Below are positions 37,347 to 46,175 of a stretch of DNA of 64,000 nucleotides, one piece after another. A program made the translations under genes and the position numbers. How positions within the stretch are numbered: position 1 is the stretch's first letter; each line of letters opens with the position of its first letter. The notes under the pieces were generated by a model. It ran no database searches, had not been told where the DNA came from, and saw nothing but the letters and a program-made list of their open reading frames with translations. The DNA comes from Rugamonas sp. (lineage in GTDB: Bacteria > Pseudomonadota > Gammaproteobacteria > Burkholderiales > Burkholderiaceae_D), in NCBI RefSeq assembly GCF_025354735.1, contig NZ_JANXMI010000312.1, positions 16,588 through 80,587 of the forward strand, written 5' to 3'.

Positions 37347-38576
37347 ATGGCACTGACAGACACAGGCATAAGACAGGTAAAGCACAGCGGTGCGCCTGCC
37401 GGCGACAAGCTTAGCGACGGCGGCGGGATGTATTTGCTAGTAACGCCGACAGCAAAATGCTGGCGTATGAATTACAGATTTAACGGCAAGCAGAAGACTC
37501 TAGCGCTGGGAATATACCCTGCCGTATCGCTAGCCCAAGCAAGAGCCCGTCGCGAGGAAGCCCGCAAGCTGCTAGCGTCGATCCCCCCTATCGACCCAAG
37601 CCAAGCCAAACGCGAAGAAAAACTGGCCAGGACCACTGCAGCGGAACAAACCTTTGAAGTGGTGGCGCGTCAGTGGCTTGCCAAGACAGCGGCAGACAGA
37701 GGCGCCAATACCCAAGAAAAAGTTACCTCTGCTTTGGAAAACAATGTGTTCCCTTTCTTGGGCAAGACCGCCATATCCACAATCAAGCCATTAGACGTAC
37801 TGGCAACAGTTCAAAAAATGGAGGCACGAGGTGCTATCGACACAGCTCACCGGGTCAAACAAATATGTGGGCAGGTATTCCGGTATGCAGTAGCCGCTGG
37901 ATTGGCTGAGCGCGATGTGACAACAGATCTCAAAGGGGCACTGTCAGCAGTCCCCAGATCACATTTTGCCGCAATCACGGAACCCAAGCAAGCCGGCGAA
38001 CTGATGCGCGCCATCTTTGACTACAACGGTTTCCCGGCGGCGGTCGCCGCGCTCAAAATGGCCCCGCTGGTGTTCGTGCGCCCGGGTGAACTCCGCACTG
38101 CCGAATGGAGCGAAATCGATCTTGATGCGGCAGAGTGGCGCATACCTGCCAGCAAGATGAAAATGAAGGTTGAACACATGGTACCGTTGTCAGTGCAAGC
38201 GGTCGAGATACTGCGTACGCTATACCCCGTAACCGGACATGGCAAGTATGTCTTCCCTAGCCTGCGCAGCAAGACGTGTATGAGCGAAAACACGATCAAC
38301 GCAGCATTACGAGGCATGGGTTACGCCAAAGGTGTAATGACCGGCCACGGCTTCCGAGCAATGGCTCGCACTATCATGGATGAAGTGCTGGAAGAGCGTA
38401 TCGACCTGATTGAACACCAGCTTGCACATGCCGTTAAAGATGTGAATGGCCGCGCATACAATCGTACGGCACACCTTCCCGCACGGCGCGAGATGATGCA
38501 ACGCTGGGCCGATTACTTGGACAAATTACGTATTGGTGGCGAAATAATCCGGTTGCGAGCATGGGGTGAACAATGA
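37347..38576 (+). CDS. Tyrosine-type integrase, P4/DUF4102 family
   Basis: A 409-residue site-specific recombinase of the type that inserts genomic islands into tRNA genes. The N-terminal arm-binding DUF4102 domain (about 1-90) has LSDGGGMYLLVTPTAKCWRM and LALGIYPAVSLAQAR. A SAM-like core-binding domain follows (about 105-200). The catalytic set is RPGELR (Arg), HGFRAMART (His-x-x-Arg), EHQLAH and the Tyr in AYNRT. The tRNA-Thr gene immediately upstream is its likely attB. No second copy of the tRNA 3' end was found in the window, so the other junction is outside or decayed. Its stop overlaps the next gene. Confidence 0.95.
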   Translation: MALTDTGIRQVKHSGAPAGDKLSDGGGMYLLVTPTAKCWRMNYRFNGKQKTLALGIYPAVSLAQARARREEARKLLASIPPIDPSQAKREEKLARTTAAEQTFEVVARQWLAKTAADRGANTQEKVTSALENNVFPFLGKTAISTIKPLDVLATVQKMEARGAIDTAHRVKQICGQVFRYAVAAGLAERDVTTDLKGALSAVPRSHFAAITEPKQAGELMRAIFDYNGFPAAVAALKMAPLVFVRPGELRTAEWSEIDLDAAEWRIPASKMKMKVEHMVPLSVQAVEILRTLYPVTGHGKYVFPSLRSKTCMSENTINAALRGMGYAKGVMTGHGFRAMARTIMDEVLEERIDLIEHQLAHAVKDVNGRAYNRTAHLPARREMMQRWADYLDKLRIGGEIIRLRAWGEQ

Positions 38577-39448
38577 CTCCACACACCCGGCGCGGATCGA
38601 TCTGGCAATATATTCCCTTAGTCACTCAGAACGTATTCCATTTCAGAAATCCTGATGAGGATGAGAACAGCGTACCTGCCTTGATCTTAGCTGCAGACTT
38701 ACCTGAGCTTCTGTTTTCCATCATTTATAACATAAAGACTGCGGAAGATAGGGTGCGGTACCAGCGGATTTCTCCAACGGCTATCGACTCACTAACATAT
38801 AAGGTTGCATCACTAATTGATCAGGGCCGGCTCGCGGTCTACCTCCGCGACACACGTATGCGTGTGGACGAGTATACACCCGAACATGAATCGGATGTTT
38901 TCCTAGTAAGACTGGATGACGTCGAACGTATTTGTTCCACTGAAGGTATAGAGATTTCTCACAATATCGCGACAGGCCGCGCGACGATTGATTACTCCCA
39001 AATAGCCGAATTCATCGGCCAAGACGACCTCGTAGACGACCCGTTATTCACGAACTTTTCTGAAAACAATCATTCATTGAAATATGAATCAAACATCTCA
39101 CAAGAAGAACAAATATTTAATACGCTGGATTTTGCAAAAAAAGTAAGCTTCGAAAAATCGCGGACGACAGCAGAAGCGCGGGCGACAGCAGAAGAGGATG
39201 ATGATAAACCCTTGGGAACTCGTGAGCGAAACAATGTTTTTAGAGCATTCGCAGGGGTCTGCGACATCGCCGGCATAGACTACAACCATGCCTCAGCCGC
39301 TGCGGCGACGATCGTCAAAAAAACTCAACTTCGCGGCCAGACAGTGTGCGAAACCACTATTGAAAAAATGTTAAAAGAGATACCAAAAGCATTGAGAAAA
39401 AAGCCGAAACCTAAAAAAACCCGAGTAGCTGCCGACGATACTGAGTAG
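38573..39448 (+). CDS. Hypothetical island protein with C-terminal helical domain
   Basis: A 291-residue protein of unknown function, with ATGA overlap to the integrase, so probably cotranslated. The N-terminal part has no recognised domain. The C-terminal 75 residues (TRERNNVFRAFAGVCDIAGIDYN ... TTIEKMLKEIPKAL, in two blocks) resemble a helical module found at the end of many proteins beside AlpA-like regulators. A Lys-rich tail ends the protein. It may bind DNA, but that is a guess. Confidence 0.75.
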   Translation: MTPHTRRGSIWQYIPLVTQNVFHFRNPDEDENSVPALILAADLPELLFSIIYNIKTAEDRVRYQRISPTAIDSLTYKVASLIDQGRLAVYLRDTRMRVDEYTPEHESDVFLVRLDDVERICSTEGIEISHNIATGRATIDYSQIAEFIGQDDLVDDPLFTNFSENNHSLKYESNISQEEQIFNTLDFAKKVSFEKSRTTAEARATAEEDDDKPLGTRERNNVFRAFAGVCDIAGIDYNHASAAAATIVKKTQLRGQTVCETTIEKMLKEIPKALRKKPKPKKTRVAADDTE

Positions 39449-39520
39449 TTGCCTATACTGATTAAAAAAAAAGGAGATAGTCTTCCCATCGCGCTATGGC
39501 GTATCACCAAGGGGGAAGAG

Positions 39521-39727
39521 ATGTCAAAGAGAGTCATTAGGATTAGTCAGCTCGCCAGCACTCCTGGCAAACCAGGCCTGCTGCCCGTCAGCCCAGCGAC
39601 TATATGGCGTTGGGTACGTGCGGAGACGTTCCCACGTCCTTTTAAACTAAGCCAGTCCGTGACGGTCTGGGACTATTCGCAAGTTGAAGATTTCATTGCA
39701 AGACTGGCGGAAGGCGGCATTGAATGA
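39521..39727 (+). CDS. AlpA-like helix-turn-helix regulator/excisionase
   Basis: A 68-residue winged-helix protein of the AlpA family, which in P4-like elements activates the integrase or acts as a recombination directionality factor. The signature VSPATIWRWVRAETFPRPFKL is present (in a stretch from about 24). The ATG at 39521 follows a strong GGGGGAAGAG site, so the longer open frame from 39449 was not used. It overlaps the next gene by ATGA. Confidence 0.86.
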   Translation: MSKRVIRISQLASTPGKPGLLPVSPATIWRWVRAETFPRPFKLSQSVTVWDYSQVEDFIARLAEGGIE

Positions 39728-40143
39728 GCATTCAAAATCTCTTACTGAACCTGCAGCAAGTGAAGAAGAGAGGCAGAGACAAGTGGCAAGCGTGCTGCCC
39801 TGCTCATGACGACATACACCCGTCTTTGGCAATCAGGGAGCTAGATGATGGGCGGATCCTTTTGCACTGTTTCGCAGGGTGCGGCGCCGCCGAGGTTCTC
39901 GGCGCTATCGATATGAATTTTTCCGATCTGTATCCAAAGCCCATCGGTGGAAATTTTTTACAGGGAACTCGGCGGCAATTCAGTGCTAGTGATGTGTTAG
40001 TAGGCATTGCATTTGAAACCCTTGTCGCTTGGCATTTTGCGAAACAACTTGCATCTAATCACGAGCTGTCGGACTTGGAACGCGAGAGGTTATTGACTTG
40101 TGCTCGCCGGCTGCAAAACGGAATGGAGGCCGCTCTTGGATAG
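39724..40143 (+). CDS. CHC2-type zinc-finger, primase-like protein
   Basis: A 139-residue protein with a DnaG-like CHC2 zinc ribbon: Cys25-x2-His28 in CCPAHDD and Cys49-x3-Cys53 in HCFAGC. No polymerase (TOPRIM) domain follows. Similar short zinc proteins precede RepA-like helicases in plasmids and integrated elements. It starts in the AlpA stop codon and ends four bases before the AAA ATPase, so these genes form one translational unit. Confidence 0.85.
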   Translation: MSIQNLLLNLQQVKKRGRDKWQACCPAHDDIHPSLAIRELDDGRILLHCFAGCGAAEVLGAIDMNFSDLYPKPIGGNFLQGTRRQFSASDVLVGIAFETLVAWHFAKQLASNHELSDLERERLLTCARRLQNGMEAALG

Positions 40144-40147
40144 ATCG

Positions 40148-41503
40148 ATGGATGCGGGCTCTACTCAATTAGATACCATTGCGCTGACGAAGGACACCTC
40201 TCGCAATGCGCGAGTAGTTAGATCCGTGGAGGCCGGGCTATCTCTGCTAGACGCGATGAATTCGGACGAGCAAGCCGTGCCGAATCGTGTCGTGAGATCT
40301 GCCAGTTCGGAGGATCCTTCACCTGTTCACAGAAGCACGTCACCCAAGCCAACGGACGAACTCGGCGGGGTTCGAGTGGTCAATCTTCGTTGTGGCAGTC
40401 AAATCGTTCCGATGCCCATAACTTGGCTATGGGACGGCTGGCTTCCGGCTGGGAAGTTGACAATCTTAGCCGGCGCCGCCGGCACGGGTAAGACCACGCT
40501 GGCACTTGGCCTTGCCGCCGCTTTGACCTCGCAAGGAAATTGGCCCGATGGGAAGCGCTGCGGCAAGAGTGGCAACATCCTTATTTGGTCGAGCGAAGAT
40601 AATGCCGACGACACGCTCGTCCCGCGGTTGTTGGCATCCGGCGCGGACATGGCCCGCTGTCATTTCATCGATGGCATTACGCTGGATAACGAAAGAATCC
40701 CTTTCGATCCCGCTCATGATATCCATGAACTATACAAAGCTGTCGAAAAAATTGGAGGCGTTTCTTTACTCATCATCGATCCTATCGTATCCGCAGTGTC
40801 TGGTGACATGCATCGCGCCAATGACGTGCGTCGCGCTCTGCAAGCCGTGGTCGACTTCGCAGAGACACACAACTGCGCAGTTATCGGCATCACCCACTTT
40901 GCAAAAGGCGGCGCAGGTAAGGCTCCCGCAGACCGCGTCATCGGATCCCAAGCATTCGGCGCACTCGCACGCATGGTCCTAGTGGCGGCCAAAGAGGAAG
41001 GCGGCTCTCGACGGGTCTTGGCACGAGCCAAGTCAAACATAGCACCGGACGACGGAGGCATTGCCTATGCAATCGAGCTGTCGCCCATCATCAATGGCAT
41101 CGAGGCCACCCACGCAGTATGGGAAGGCACAATTGAAGGGACCGCGAGAGAAATTTTAGGTAACGTCGAGCACGACGATAGCTGTGAAGAATCGGGTGCT
41201 GCTGGTCTGGAGAACTTGCTAATCGATCTTTTATCGGATCACGGTGGAAGAATGCCCGCCAAAATGGTAAAGGCTGAAGTAAGCGATGCGGGATATTCAT
41301 GGACTGCAGCCAACCGCGCAAAATCAAAAATTGGCATCGAGTCTTCCAAAGAACTGGGAACCAAGACGGGCGGATGGTACTGGTATTTGCCCAAGATACT
41401 AACTACAAGAATTCAGAAAATTGACAACAAACCAGAAGAATCCAGGCGTTTTTCTTTGGAATCTTGTGTTTCTTCTGATTGTCCTGCGATATTTTCCCCG
41501 TAG
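40148..41503 (+). CDS. RepA-like AAA ATPase/helicase
   Basis: A 451-residue RecA-fold ATPase (AAA_25, plasmid RepA helicase type). Walker A GAAGTGKTT ends at residues 115-116; SSEDNADDTLVPRL, Walker B LLIIDPIVSAVSG, and the sensor region ITHFAKGG are clear. The N-terminal 100 residues are unstructured and the C-terminus carries a small winged-helix-like segment (AKMVKAEVSDAGYSWTAANRAKSKIG). It probably unwinds DNA during replication of the integrated element. Start at 40148 is just after the upstream stop. Confidence 0.87.
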   Translation: MDAGSTQLDTIALTKDTSRNARVVRSVEAGLSLLDAMNSDEQAVPNRVVRSASSEDPSPVHRSTSPKPTDELGGVRVVNLRCGSQIVPMPITWLWDGWLPAGKLTILAGAAGTGKTTLALGLAAALTSQGNWPDGKRCGKSGNILIWSSEDNADDTLVPRLLASGADMARCHFIDGITLDNERIPFDPAHDIHELYKAVEKIGGVSLLIIDPIVSAVSGDMHRANDVRRALQAVVDFAETHNCAVIGITHFAKGGAGKAPADRVIGSQAFGALARMVLVAAKEEGGSRRVLARAKSNIAPDDGGIAYAIELSPIINGIEATHAVWEGTIEGTAREILGNVEHDDSCEESGAAGLENLLIDLLSDHGGRMPAKMVKAEVSDAGYSWTAANRAKSKIGIESSKELGTKTGGWYWYLPKILTTRIQKIDNKPEESRRFSLESCVSSDCPAIFSP

Positions 41504-41839
41504 TCTTAACACCCAAGTCCGCGCCCAATTTTGAGCAGGCATAGCTTTCCTCGTTGTGACTACCCCGGTCCGCTAATGTCTGGGGCCGGTCGCTCTGGAA
41601 GAGCGCCGGAGACGCCGGGGGTGTCGCCCTGAACGGGCGCCAGGCCGCTAAAGTGAAAAATCGGCCCGCCGGTGCGCCCCCTTCGGGAGGGCAAGCGCCT
41701 GCACCCGGCGCATAATATGAGTCGCCACCCGTTTGACGACGTTGACCACCTCTTTGCGGTGTATAGACGCTACTCGCCATAGTGGCAAGTTAGCGCTGGC
41801 GCGAGTGGGCAAGTGTTTCAGAGGCGGATGGAAGGAGGG
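41504..41839. other. Gene-poor stretch between the ATPase and the XRE regulator
   Basis: No gene can be supported. It contains GC-rich, hairpin-prone sequence (about 41,570-41,720). A leftward open frame of 125 codons (41403-41780) runs through it and overlaps the ATPase end; it recalls ash/Icd-like frames of P4-type elements but has no clear signal. Confidence 0.4.
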
Positions 41840-42145
41840 TCATTCCTTAGCGGTCTTGAGAATGGCAGCTTTTTTGCGTGCGCTCGCGCGGTGGTATGCA
41901 ACCATCAGCTCAGCCAGGCGATCGTCCTCCGTGTAAAAGTACGCCGTCGGAACGTTCAAAATTTCGGCTAACCGCTGGGCAATCAGGAAGTCGGCTTTAT
42001 GCACACCCAATTCGTAGCGGTTCACTCGTGTGCTCGCCACGAACTGGTCCAGACCAGCCTGAATACCAAGTGTTTTTTGTGATAGTCCAGCTGCAGTACG
42101 AATTTCCTTTAACCTGTGCCCCCAAAGCTCATTGGCATTCGCCAT
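41840..42145 (-). CDS. XRE-family transcriptional regulator
   Basis: A 101-residue Cro/C1-type helix-turn-helix protein (HTH about 12-66: LKEIRTAAGLSQKTLGIQAG ... INRYELG-like VNRYELGVHKADF). The C-terminal helix may dimerise. It could repress element genes. It is divergent from the CAP-domain lipoprotein gene. Confidence 0.88.
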   Translation of the reverse strand: MANANELWGHRLKEIRTAAGLSQKTLGIQAGLDQFVASTRVNRYELGVHKADFLIAQRLAEILNVPTAYFYTEDDRLAELMVAYHRASARKKAAILKTAKE

Positions 42146-42273
42146 TTTGTAGTTCCTCGAAGTTTCGGAACTACGAGAATCGTTACTTACATGATTTCAC
42201 GATACTACGTATGTCGTAGCTCGTGCTAATATGCAACTTAGCAAACCTACTTTCAAATTAAGGAAGCAAAGTC

Positions 42274-43320
42274 TTGAAACTGAAATTGACAATGACGATT
42301 ATTTTCGCGGCATCGCTGTCCGCGTGCGGTGGCGGTAGTGGTGGCCCATCGGGTCAAGTCGCGGCAGCGCCGCCAGTAACCACACCTGTTGTCACTCCTC
42401 CCACCGTAACGCCAGGTGATCTGCAAACGACAGTGCCGGTCCTAACCTACGCCTCAGATTCCCCTGAATTCCAGTTCGTCTCAGCGCTCAATGACTTTCG
42501 CTCCAACCTGGGCCTGGGCCTGTTGGCGCAGAATCCGCTGCTCGATACGGCGGCATCGAATCACTTGCACTACGTGATAATCAACGATATCAACAATGGC
42601 GGGACAGTCGATATGTCGGCGATTAACACGACGTACAGCCGTCCGCAGTTTCATATCGAAGACGCCACCAAACCATTGTTCACTGGAGTACAGGAAATTG
42701 ATCGTGCGCAGCATGCTGGTTACGCAGGCGCATATGTTGGTGAAGAAGGCGCCTTCGGAGGCAATCAGGGTATTCTGGCTGCCTTCAACTCCCTAGTGGC
42801 TACCGTGTACCACCGAACGGGCCTGATGTATCAATTCCCGCGCGAGATCGGCGTAGCAGTCGGGGCCGATGCGTCGCAAACAGTAGTGATGGAGTTAGGC
42901 TACCAGTCCAATGTACAACCTCAGTTCAACGCCAGCGATTTCCTAGGTACCTACCCGGCAGACAAACAGACGGCCGTTCCCTTGCATGCGGGGGTGGAAA
43001 CGCCCAATCCATTCCCTGATCTGTCGACATCAAATGCAGACTTTCCGACCAAAACCAGTTTCCCGATATGCGTGGCGATCAAAGAAGGGCAGACGTTAAC
43101 TGTGAATAGCTTCACCGTTACCGAAGCGGGCCAGGCAATGCCGTTGGAGGCCCGCCTGATGACGAAAGCAAATGATCCCAATGCATACCTTGCGTCGAAT
43201 ATTGCCTTTATCATTGGCAAGATCCCGTTCAAAACTAATACGACCTACAACGTAGTTTTTTCCGGTAATGCCGGCGCCACCACAGTCAGTAAGACATGGA
43301 GTTTCACCACGGGTAGCTAG
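42274..43320 (+). CDS. CAP/SCP-domain lipoprotein
   Basis: A 348-residue exported protein with a lipobox at LSAC (Cys18), a Gly-rich and Pro/Val/Thr-rich linker (about 19-55), and a CAP superfamily domain (about 65-215: FVSALNDFRSNLGLG, ASNHLHYVI, GAFGG). A C-terminal domain (about 245-348) ends in a beta sandwich-like stretch (YNVVFSGNAGATTVSKTWSFTTG), similar to the Ig-like domain after CAP in related proteins. It starts with TTG at 42274 after AAGGAAG. Role unknown. Confidence 0.8.
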   Translation: MKLKLTMTIIFAASLSACGGGSGGPSGQVAAAPPVTTPVVTPPTVTPGDLQTTVPVLTYASDSPEFQFVSALNDFRSNLGLGLLAQNPLLDTAASNHLHYVIINDINNGGTVDMSAINTTYSRPQFHIEDATKPLFTGVQEIDRAQHAGYAGAYVGEEGAFGGNQGILAAFNSLVATVYHRTGLMYQFPREIGVAVGADASQTVVMELGYQSNVQPQFNASDFLGTYPADKQTAVPLHAGVETPNPFPDLSTSNADFPTKTSFPICVAIKEGQTLTVNSFTVTEAGQAMPLEARLMTKANDPNAYLASNIAFIIGKIPFKTNTTYNVVFSGNAGATTVSKTWSFTTGS

Positions 43321-43348
43321 CCCAAACTTGAAATTGAGGAAAAATGAT

Positions 43349-43699
43349 ATGAACGAATATGCTATTGCAACCCAACTAGCCATTACATTGGCTGCCTTGA
43401 CATCTATTCTTGCGGTGTCTATCCGATTGGTTCTTTCAAAGTATCGGCCGTCAAGTTACTCAACGGACTTTTCAATTGAAATATATGAACACCAGAGAAT
43501 AGATGTGAAAAATTACGAAATAAGCCGCGCAACTGGACACATCGCGCAGTACACCAAGCCAAATTTCAAAAAAAATAACTTAGAAGAAGACCAGATTTCG
43601 AGATCTTTTAAAATCGACACCATGGTCCCACTTGATGATCTTGCGACTGAAATGGGCTTGCACGCTGCTGGCTTAGCCAATAGTTACTTCATAGAATAA
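43349..43699 (+). CDS. Hypothetical protein with one membrane segment
   Basis: A 116-residue protein not recognised. One N-terminal hydrophobic helix (about 6-28, ATQLAITLAALTSILAVSIRL) is followed by a soluble polar domain. Start ATG at 43349 has GAGGAAA ahead of it. It follows the CAP lipoprotein by 28 bp. Base composition is low in GC. Confidence 0.6.
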   Translation: MNEYAIATQLAITLAALTSILAVSIRLVLSKYRPSSYSTDFSIEIYEHQRIDVKNYEISRATGHIAQYTKPNFKKNNLEEDQISRSFKIDTMVPLDDLATEMGLHAAGLANSYFIE

Positions 43700-43743
43700 A
43701 AACAATACCGTCCATGACAACGATGTGACTGATGGAGATTTGA

Positions 43744-43890
43744 ATGATCAATAAACTACTAAAGGACATTTTTCTGGAAGTGAAAAAACAGAGTTTGAAG
43801 GAAAGTCTTCAAATTTACTTTGAGCCTGTATTTTTTTGTTTTAAATTAATGAAATTATTTCTTTTAAAGTTATACAAAATTCTCACTTGA
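43744..43890 (+). CDS. Small hypothetical basic/hydrophobic peptide
   Basis: A 48-residue open frame (MINKLLKDIFLEVKKQSLKE start) with GGAG about seven bases ahead of ATG at 43744, in very AT-rich DNA. The C-terminal half is hydrophobic (FFCFKLMKLFLLKLYKIL). Its last 21 bases overlap the convergent neighbour. It could be a toxin-like membrane peptide or chance. Confidence 0.35.
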   Translation: MINKLLKDIFLEVKKQSLKESLQIYFEPVFFCFKLMKLFLLKLYKILT

Positions 43891-44733
43891 CTCTTGGAAA
43901 TACGCATCTGAATAAAAAATATCTGTTATAATTTTTTTATCATAATCCCATATGCTGATCACAATCTTGAGATCGAAAATTTCTCGTTCGTGATTTCTAA
44001 GTTCGCACCACCGTTTTGAATTAACATCCCGAAACCATGGTGTGAGGCCAAAATGCTTAGCACGTTGCATTTCTTCGGAAAATCGAGCAGCCAATTTTCG
44101 ACTTTCAAAGACCAAAAAATTCTCAATGCCATTGCGCTCGAAATATTCTAGTTTTTTAAAGAATTGATAATTTTCCTGTGCGCTAGATTTTCGAGTACGT
44201 TCCACTTCAATATTTAACAATACATTATCATCGGACATTATAGAAATATCAGGACGAGTGTATTCATCATAGATAAATCCACGCATTACTCGATCTGTCC
44301 AAATTTCAAGCTTACTTTGCCTAATTTTCAAATCATGCCTGTTCTTCAATAACCACAAAGCAGCCCATGATGCGATAAAGTCATGGCGCGATTGCCTTGA
44401 CGCCTCCCTATCAATTCGCCGGCCTATAAAGGGATATACTTGCTTCACAGTCCGCTGCGCCTTATGCGTCAAAACTAAAATTGTTGCAGGTCTATCATCG
44501 ATAATGGCGAGTTTCGAGATGAACCATTTCTCATGAACCATCTGAGCTACCCAGTCGCGCTTAGATTGATCTAAATGGTAATTCACCATTTCGACTGTCG
44601 CCCATCCAAGTCTAGCAACAAACTGAATTACTGAATTAATTTTAAGCTGCCAGCGTTGCTCGGGAGTCCCAAGCCCCCATCGAGCGGCTATGGCTGCGGC
44701 GGTTCTCGGTTGTTTTATCGATTTAGGTTCCAT
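43870..44733 (-). CDS. Replication-relaxation-like / wHTH-nuclease-like protein
   Basis: A 287-residue protein. The N-terminal half is winged-helix-like (INSVIQFVARLGWATVEMV; WFISK), and the C-terminal half has a possible PD-(D/E)xK-like pattern: RPDISI followed by LLNIEVERT and FLVFESR. This layout resembles the plasmid 'replication-relaxation' family of mobile elements. No catalytic proof is possible from sequence alone. The gene is AT-rich compared with the core region. Confidence 0.62.
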   Translation of the reverse strand: MEPKSIKQPRTAAAIAARWGLGTPEQRWQLKINSVIQFVARLGWATVEMVNYHLDQSKRDWVAQMVHEKWFISKLAIIDDRPATILVLTHKAQRTVKQVYPFIGRRIDREASRQSRHDFIASWAALWLLKNRHDLKIRQSKLEIWTDRVMRGFIYDEYTRPDISIMSDDNVLLNIEVERTRKSSAQENYQFFKKLEYFERNGIENFLVFESRKLAARFSEEMQRAKHFGLTPWFRDVNSKRWCELRNHEREIFDLKIVISIWDYDKKIITDIFYSDAYFQESSENFV

Positions 44734-44878
44734 TTCACAATCTTAGCATTGAAGTTGTGCTTTGTGTTAGATTATGATAAATGCAACAGCATTATAATTT
44801 TGATGTTTTTTTACATTGTTTTGAGGCTGATTTTCACAGAGCAATGCGATGATAGTTTTCAATAACCTATTCGATGGG

Positions 44879-44947
44879 GTTGTTAACAACTACATTGAGG
44901 TTGTTAACAACTACGCCGAGGTTGTTAACAACCTCAATGTAGTTGTT
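44879..44947. repeat. Palindromic iteron array inside a perfect 27-bp inverted repeat
   Basis: GTTGTTAACAAC, itself a perfect palindrome, occurs at 44879-44890, 44900-44911 and 44921-44932, exactly 21 bp apart. In addition, 44885-44911 and 44921-44947 are perfect reverse complements (27 bp) around the 9-nt loop TACGCCGAG. Such a layout is typical of protein binding sites for partition, replication or transfer, but none is recognised. Confidence 0.9.
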
Positions 44948-45126
44948 TTCGCACTTGGCTATTCCTGCGGTTCCAACGCTATGGCGCCAGTACGTTGGTA
45001 ACAGTAGTTGTGACCATTGTAATAAGATGAATAGGATCTTGATGGCATCCCTACGTCTTCAGTGTGTCGCGAAGCGACACACCTGCGCGGGTGAGTACTA
45101 ACCGGCAAAGGCAGGCTCCGCCTGGC

Positions 45127-45166
45127 CGCTAGGGCGGCTTCCCTTTCCCTTTTCCGCTAGGGCGGA
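45127..45166. repeat. Direct repeat CCGCTAGGGCGG
   Basis: Two perfect 12-bp copies at 45127-45138 and 45155-45166, separated by a C/T-rich stretch. Confidence 0.8.
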
Positions 45167-45242
45167 AATTAGCACGCACTCTTGCCTCCGGTTCGCTGCG
45201 CTCTCTCCGCGCCCCACAGGGGCTTGGCAGGTCCCCGCGAAG

Positions 45243-45299
45243 CGCGGGAAAGTGCCTTTTTTCCTCACTGGACGCTCGTCTAAAAAGCACTTTCCCGCG
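45243..45299. repeat. 18-bp imperfect inverted repeat (long hairpin)
   Basis: CGCGGGAAAGTGC at 45243-45255 pairs with GCACTTTCCCGCG at 45287-45299, and the flanking T and A tracts extend the stem with one bulge. A separate small hairpin (CCCGCG / CGCGGG) overlaps its left arm, so the two structures are mutually exclusive. Confidence 0.85.
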
Positions 45300-46175
45300 T
45301 TTCACTTGGGGACGGGCTCCGCCCCCAAACCAGACCGCGTCCTGGGGGTCGCTCTCGTCGCCGTTCGGCGCCTCATTCTGGTTCGGCTCCCCCTGCCCCG
45401 CAAGTCTTCGCTGTCGCTCGCTTGCGACGTCTTCGCTGCCGCTCGATTTTACGCGCTTCGCCGCAAAACAAATGCGATCACCCTCTTGCCGAATGCAGAC
45501 TCTGGCACGGTTGATCGCGCGTGCAAACTTCGGTTGACCGAATTGAAGGCTCTATGCTGGCAATGACGCGCGTGAGAGGGCACTGCTAAATGTCACTGTG
45601 CCGATCGGCCGTTTCCGCCCCTAAGCCGCCGCTCGCTTTGTATTATCTTTGAGCGAACAACCAATTCTTCAGCCATTGTCAGCAGTTGTCAGCCACCCTT
45701 CAAGCCATAATATTGTCTTACTCTACGATTGGTTGCGAGGTTGACGGGCTATTTTCTCCGGAGAATCATCAAAGGTGGTAATGTGTCTACCGGATAACAT
45801 GGGCTCTGCACATGCCGAAGATCTTTGATATACACGTAGCCGTTAGACTGTGGATCCACACGTTGAATCAACGCTCTACTGCCCAAGTGTTCATTTGCAC
45901 GTCGAAATGACCCAGTCCAATTGCCCCCCTCCAAGGTTTAGCACGTGCGCCCAACACTTGGAAGAATGCTCAGCATGGGTCATCCTGGGGTGCAACTATA
46001 TGCCTGAGACTGAGGCAAAAATTCCTGCATATCGAAAGGCCGAATCAGCCTTTATGGCAGGAGAATTATGGTCTTTTACAGGCACCGAATGCTGCCGTTG
46101 CAGGCTGATCTTGACAATTATCCGGCTCTGTATAGACTAAATCACGAATTGTTTTCTTGCAAAAGGAGTCGAAAG

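Larger units (their letters stand above)
44734..46175. other. 1.4-kb gene-free, repeat- and hairpin-rich stretch
   Basis: No gene is supported. From left to right it holds AT-rich DNA, a 12-bp palindrome array (44879-44947), then GC-rich DNA dense in short hairpins (45063-45081, 45112-45124, 45234-45248), an 18-bp inverted repeat (45243-45299) and a repeated CCGCTAGGGCGG. The last part (45,600-46,175) has no recognised content except an imperfect hairpin near 46,030-46,065. It could be a replication or transfer origin of the element. Confidence 0.55.

Noticed and set aside
41403..41780. Leftward 125-codon open frame behind the AAA ATPase
   Set aside because: It overlaps the 3' end of the ATPase gene, has no clear ribosome site and no domain. 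It recalls ash/Icd-like frames of P4 elements but not strongly enough to call.
45252..45566. Rightward 104-codon frame in the hairpin-rich stretch
   Set aside because: Its 5' half is made of the inverted-repeat sequence and the protein shows no domain or normal composition; probably chance.
45749..46140. Short frames on both strands before the cytochrome P460 gene
   Set aside because: No ribosome sites, no family resemblance, mutually overlapping.
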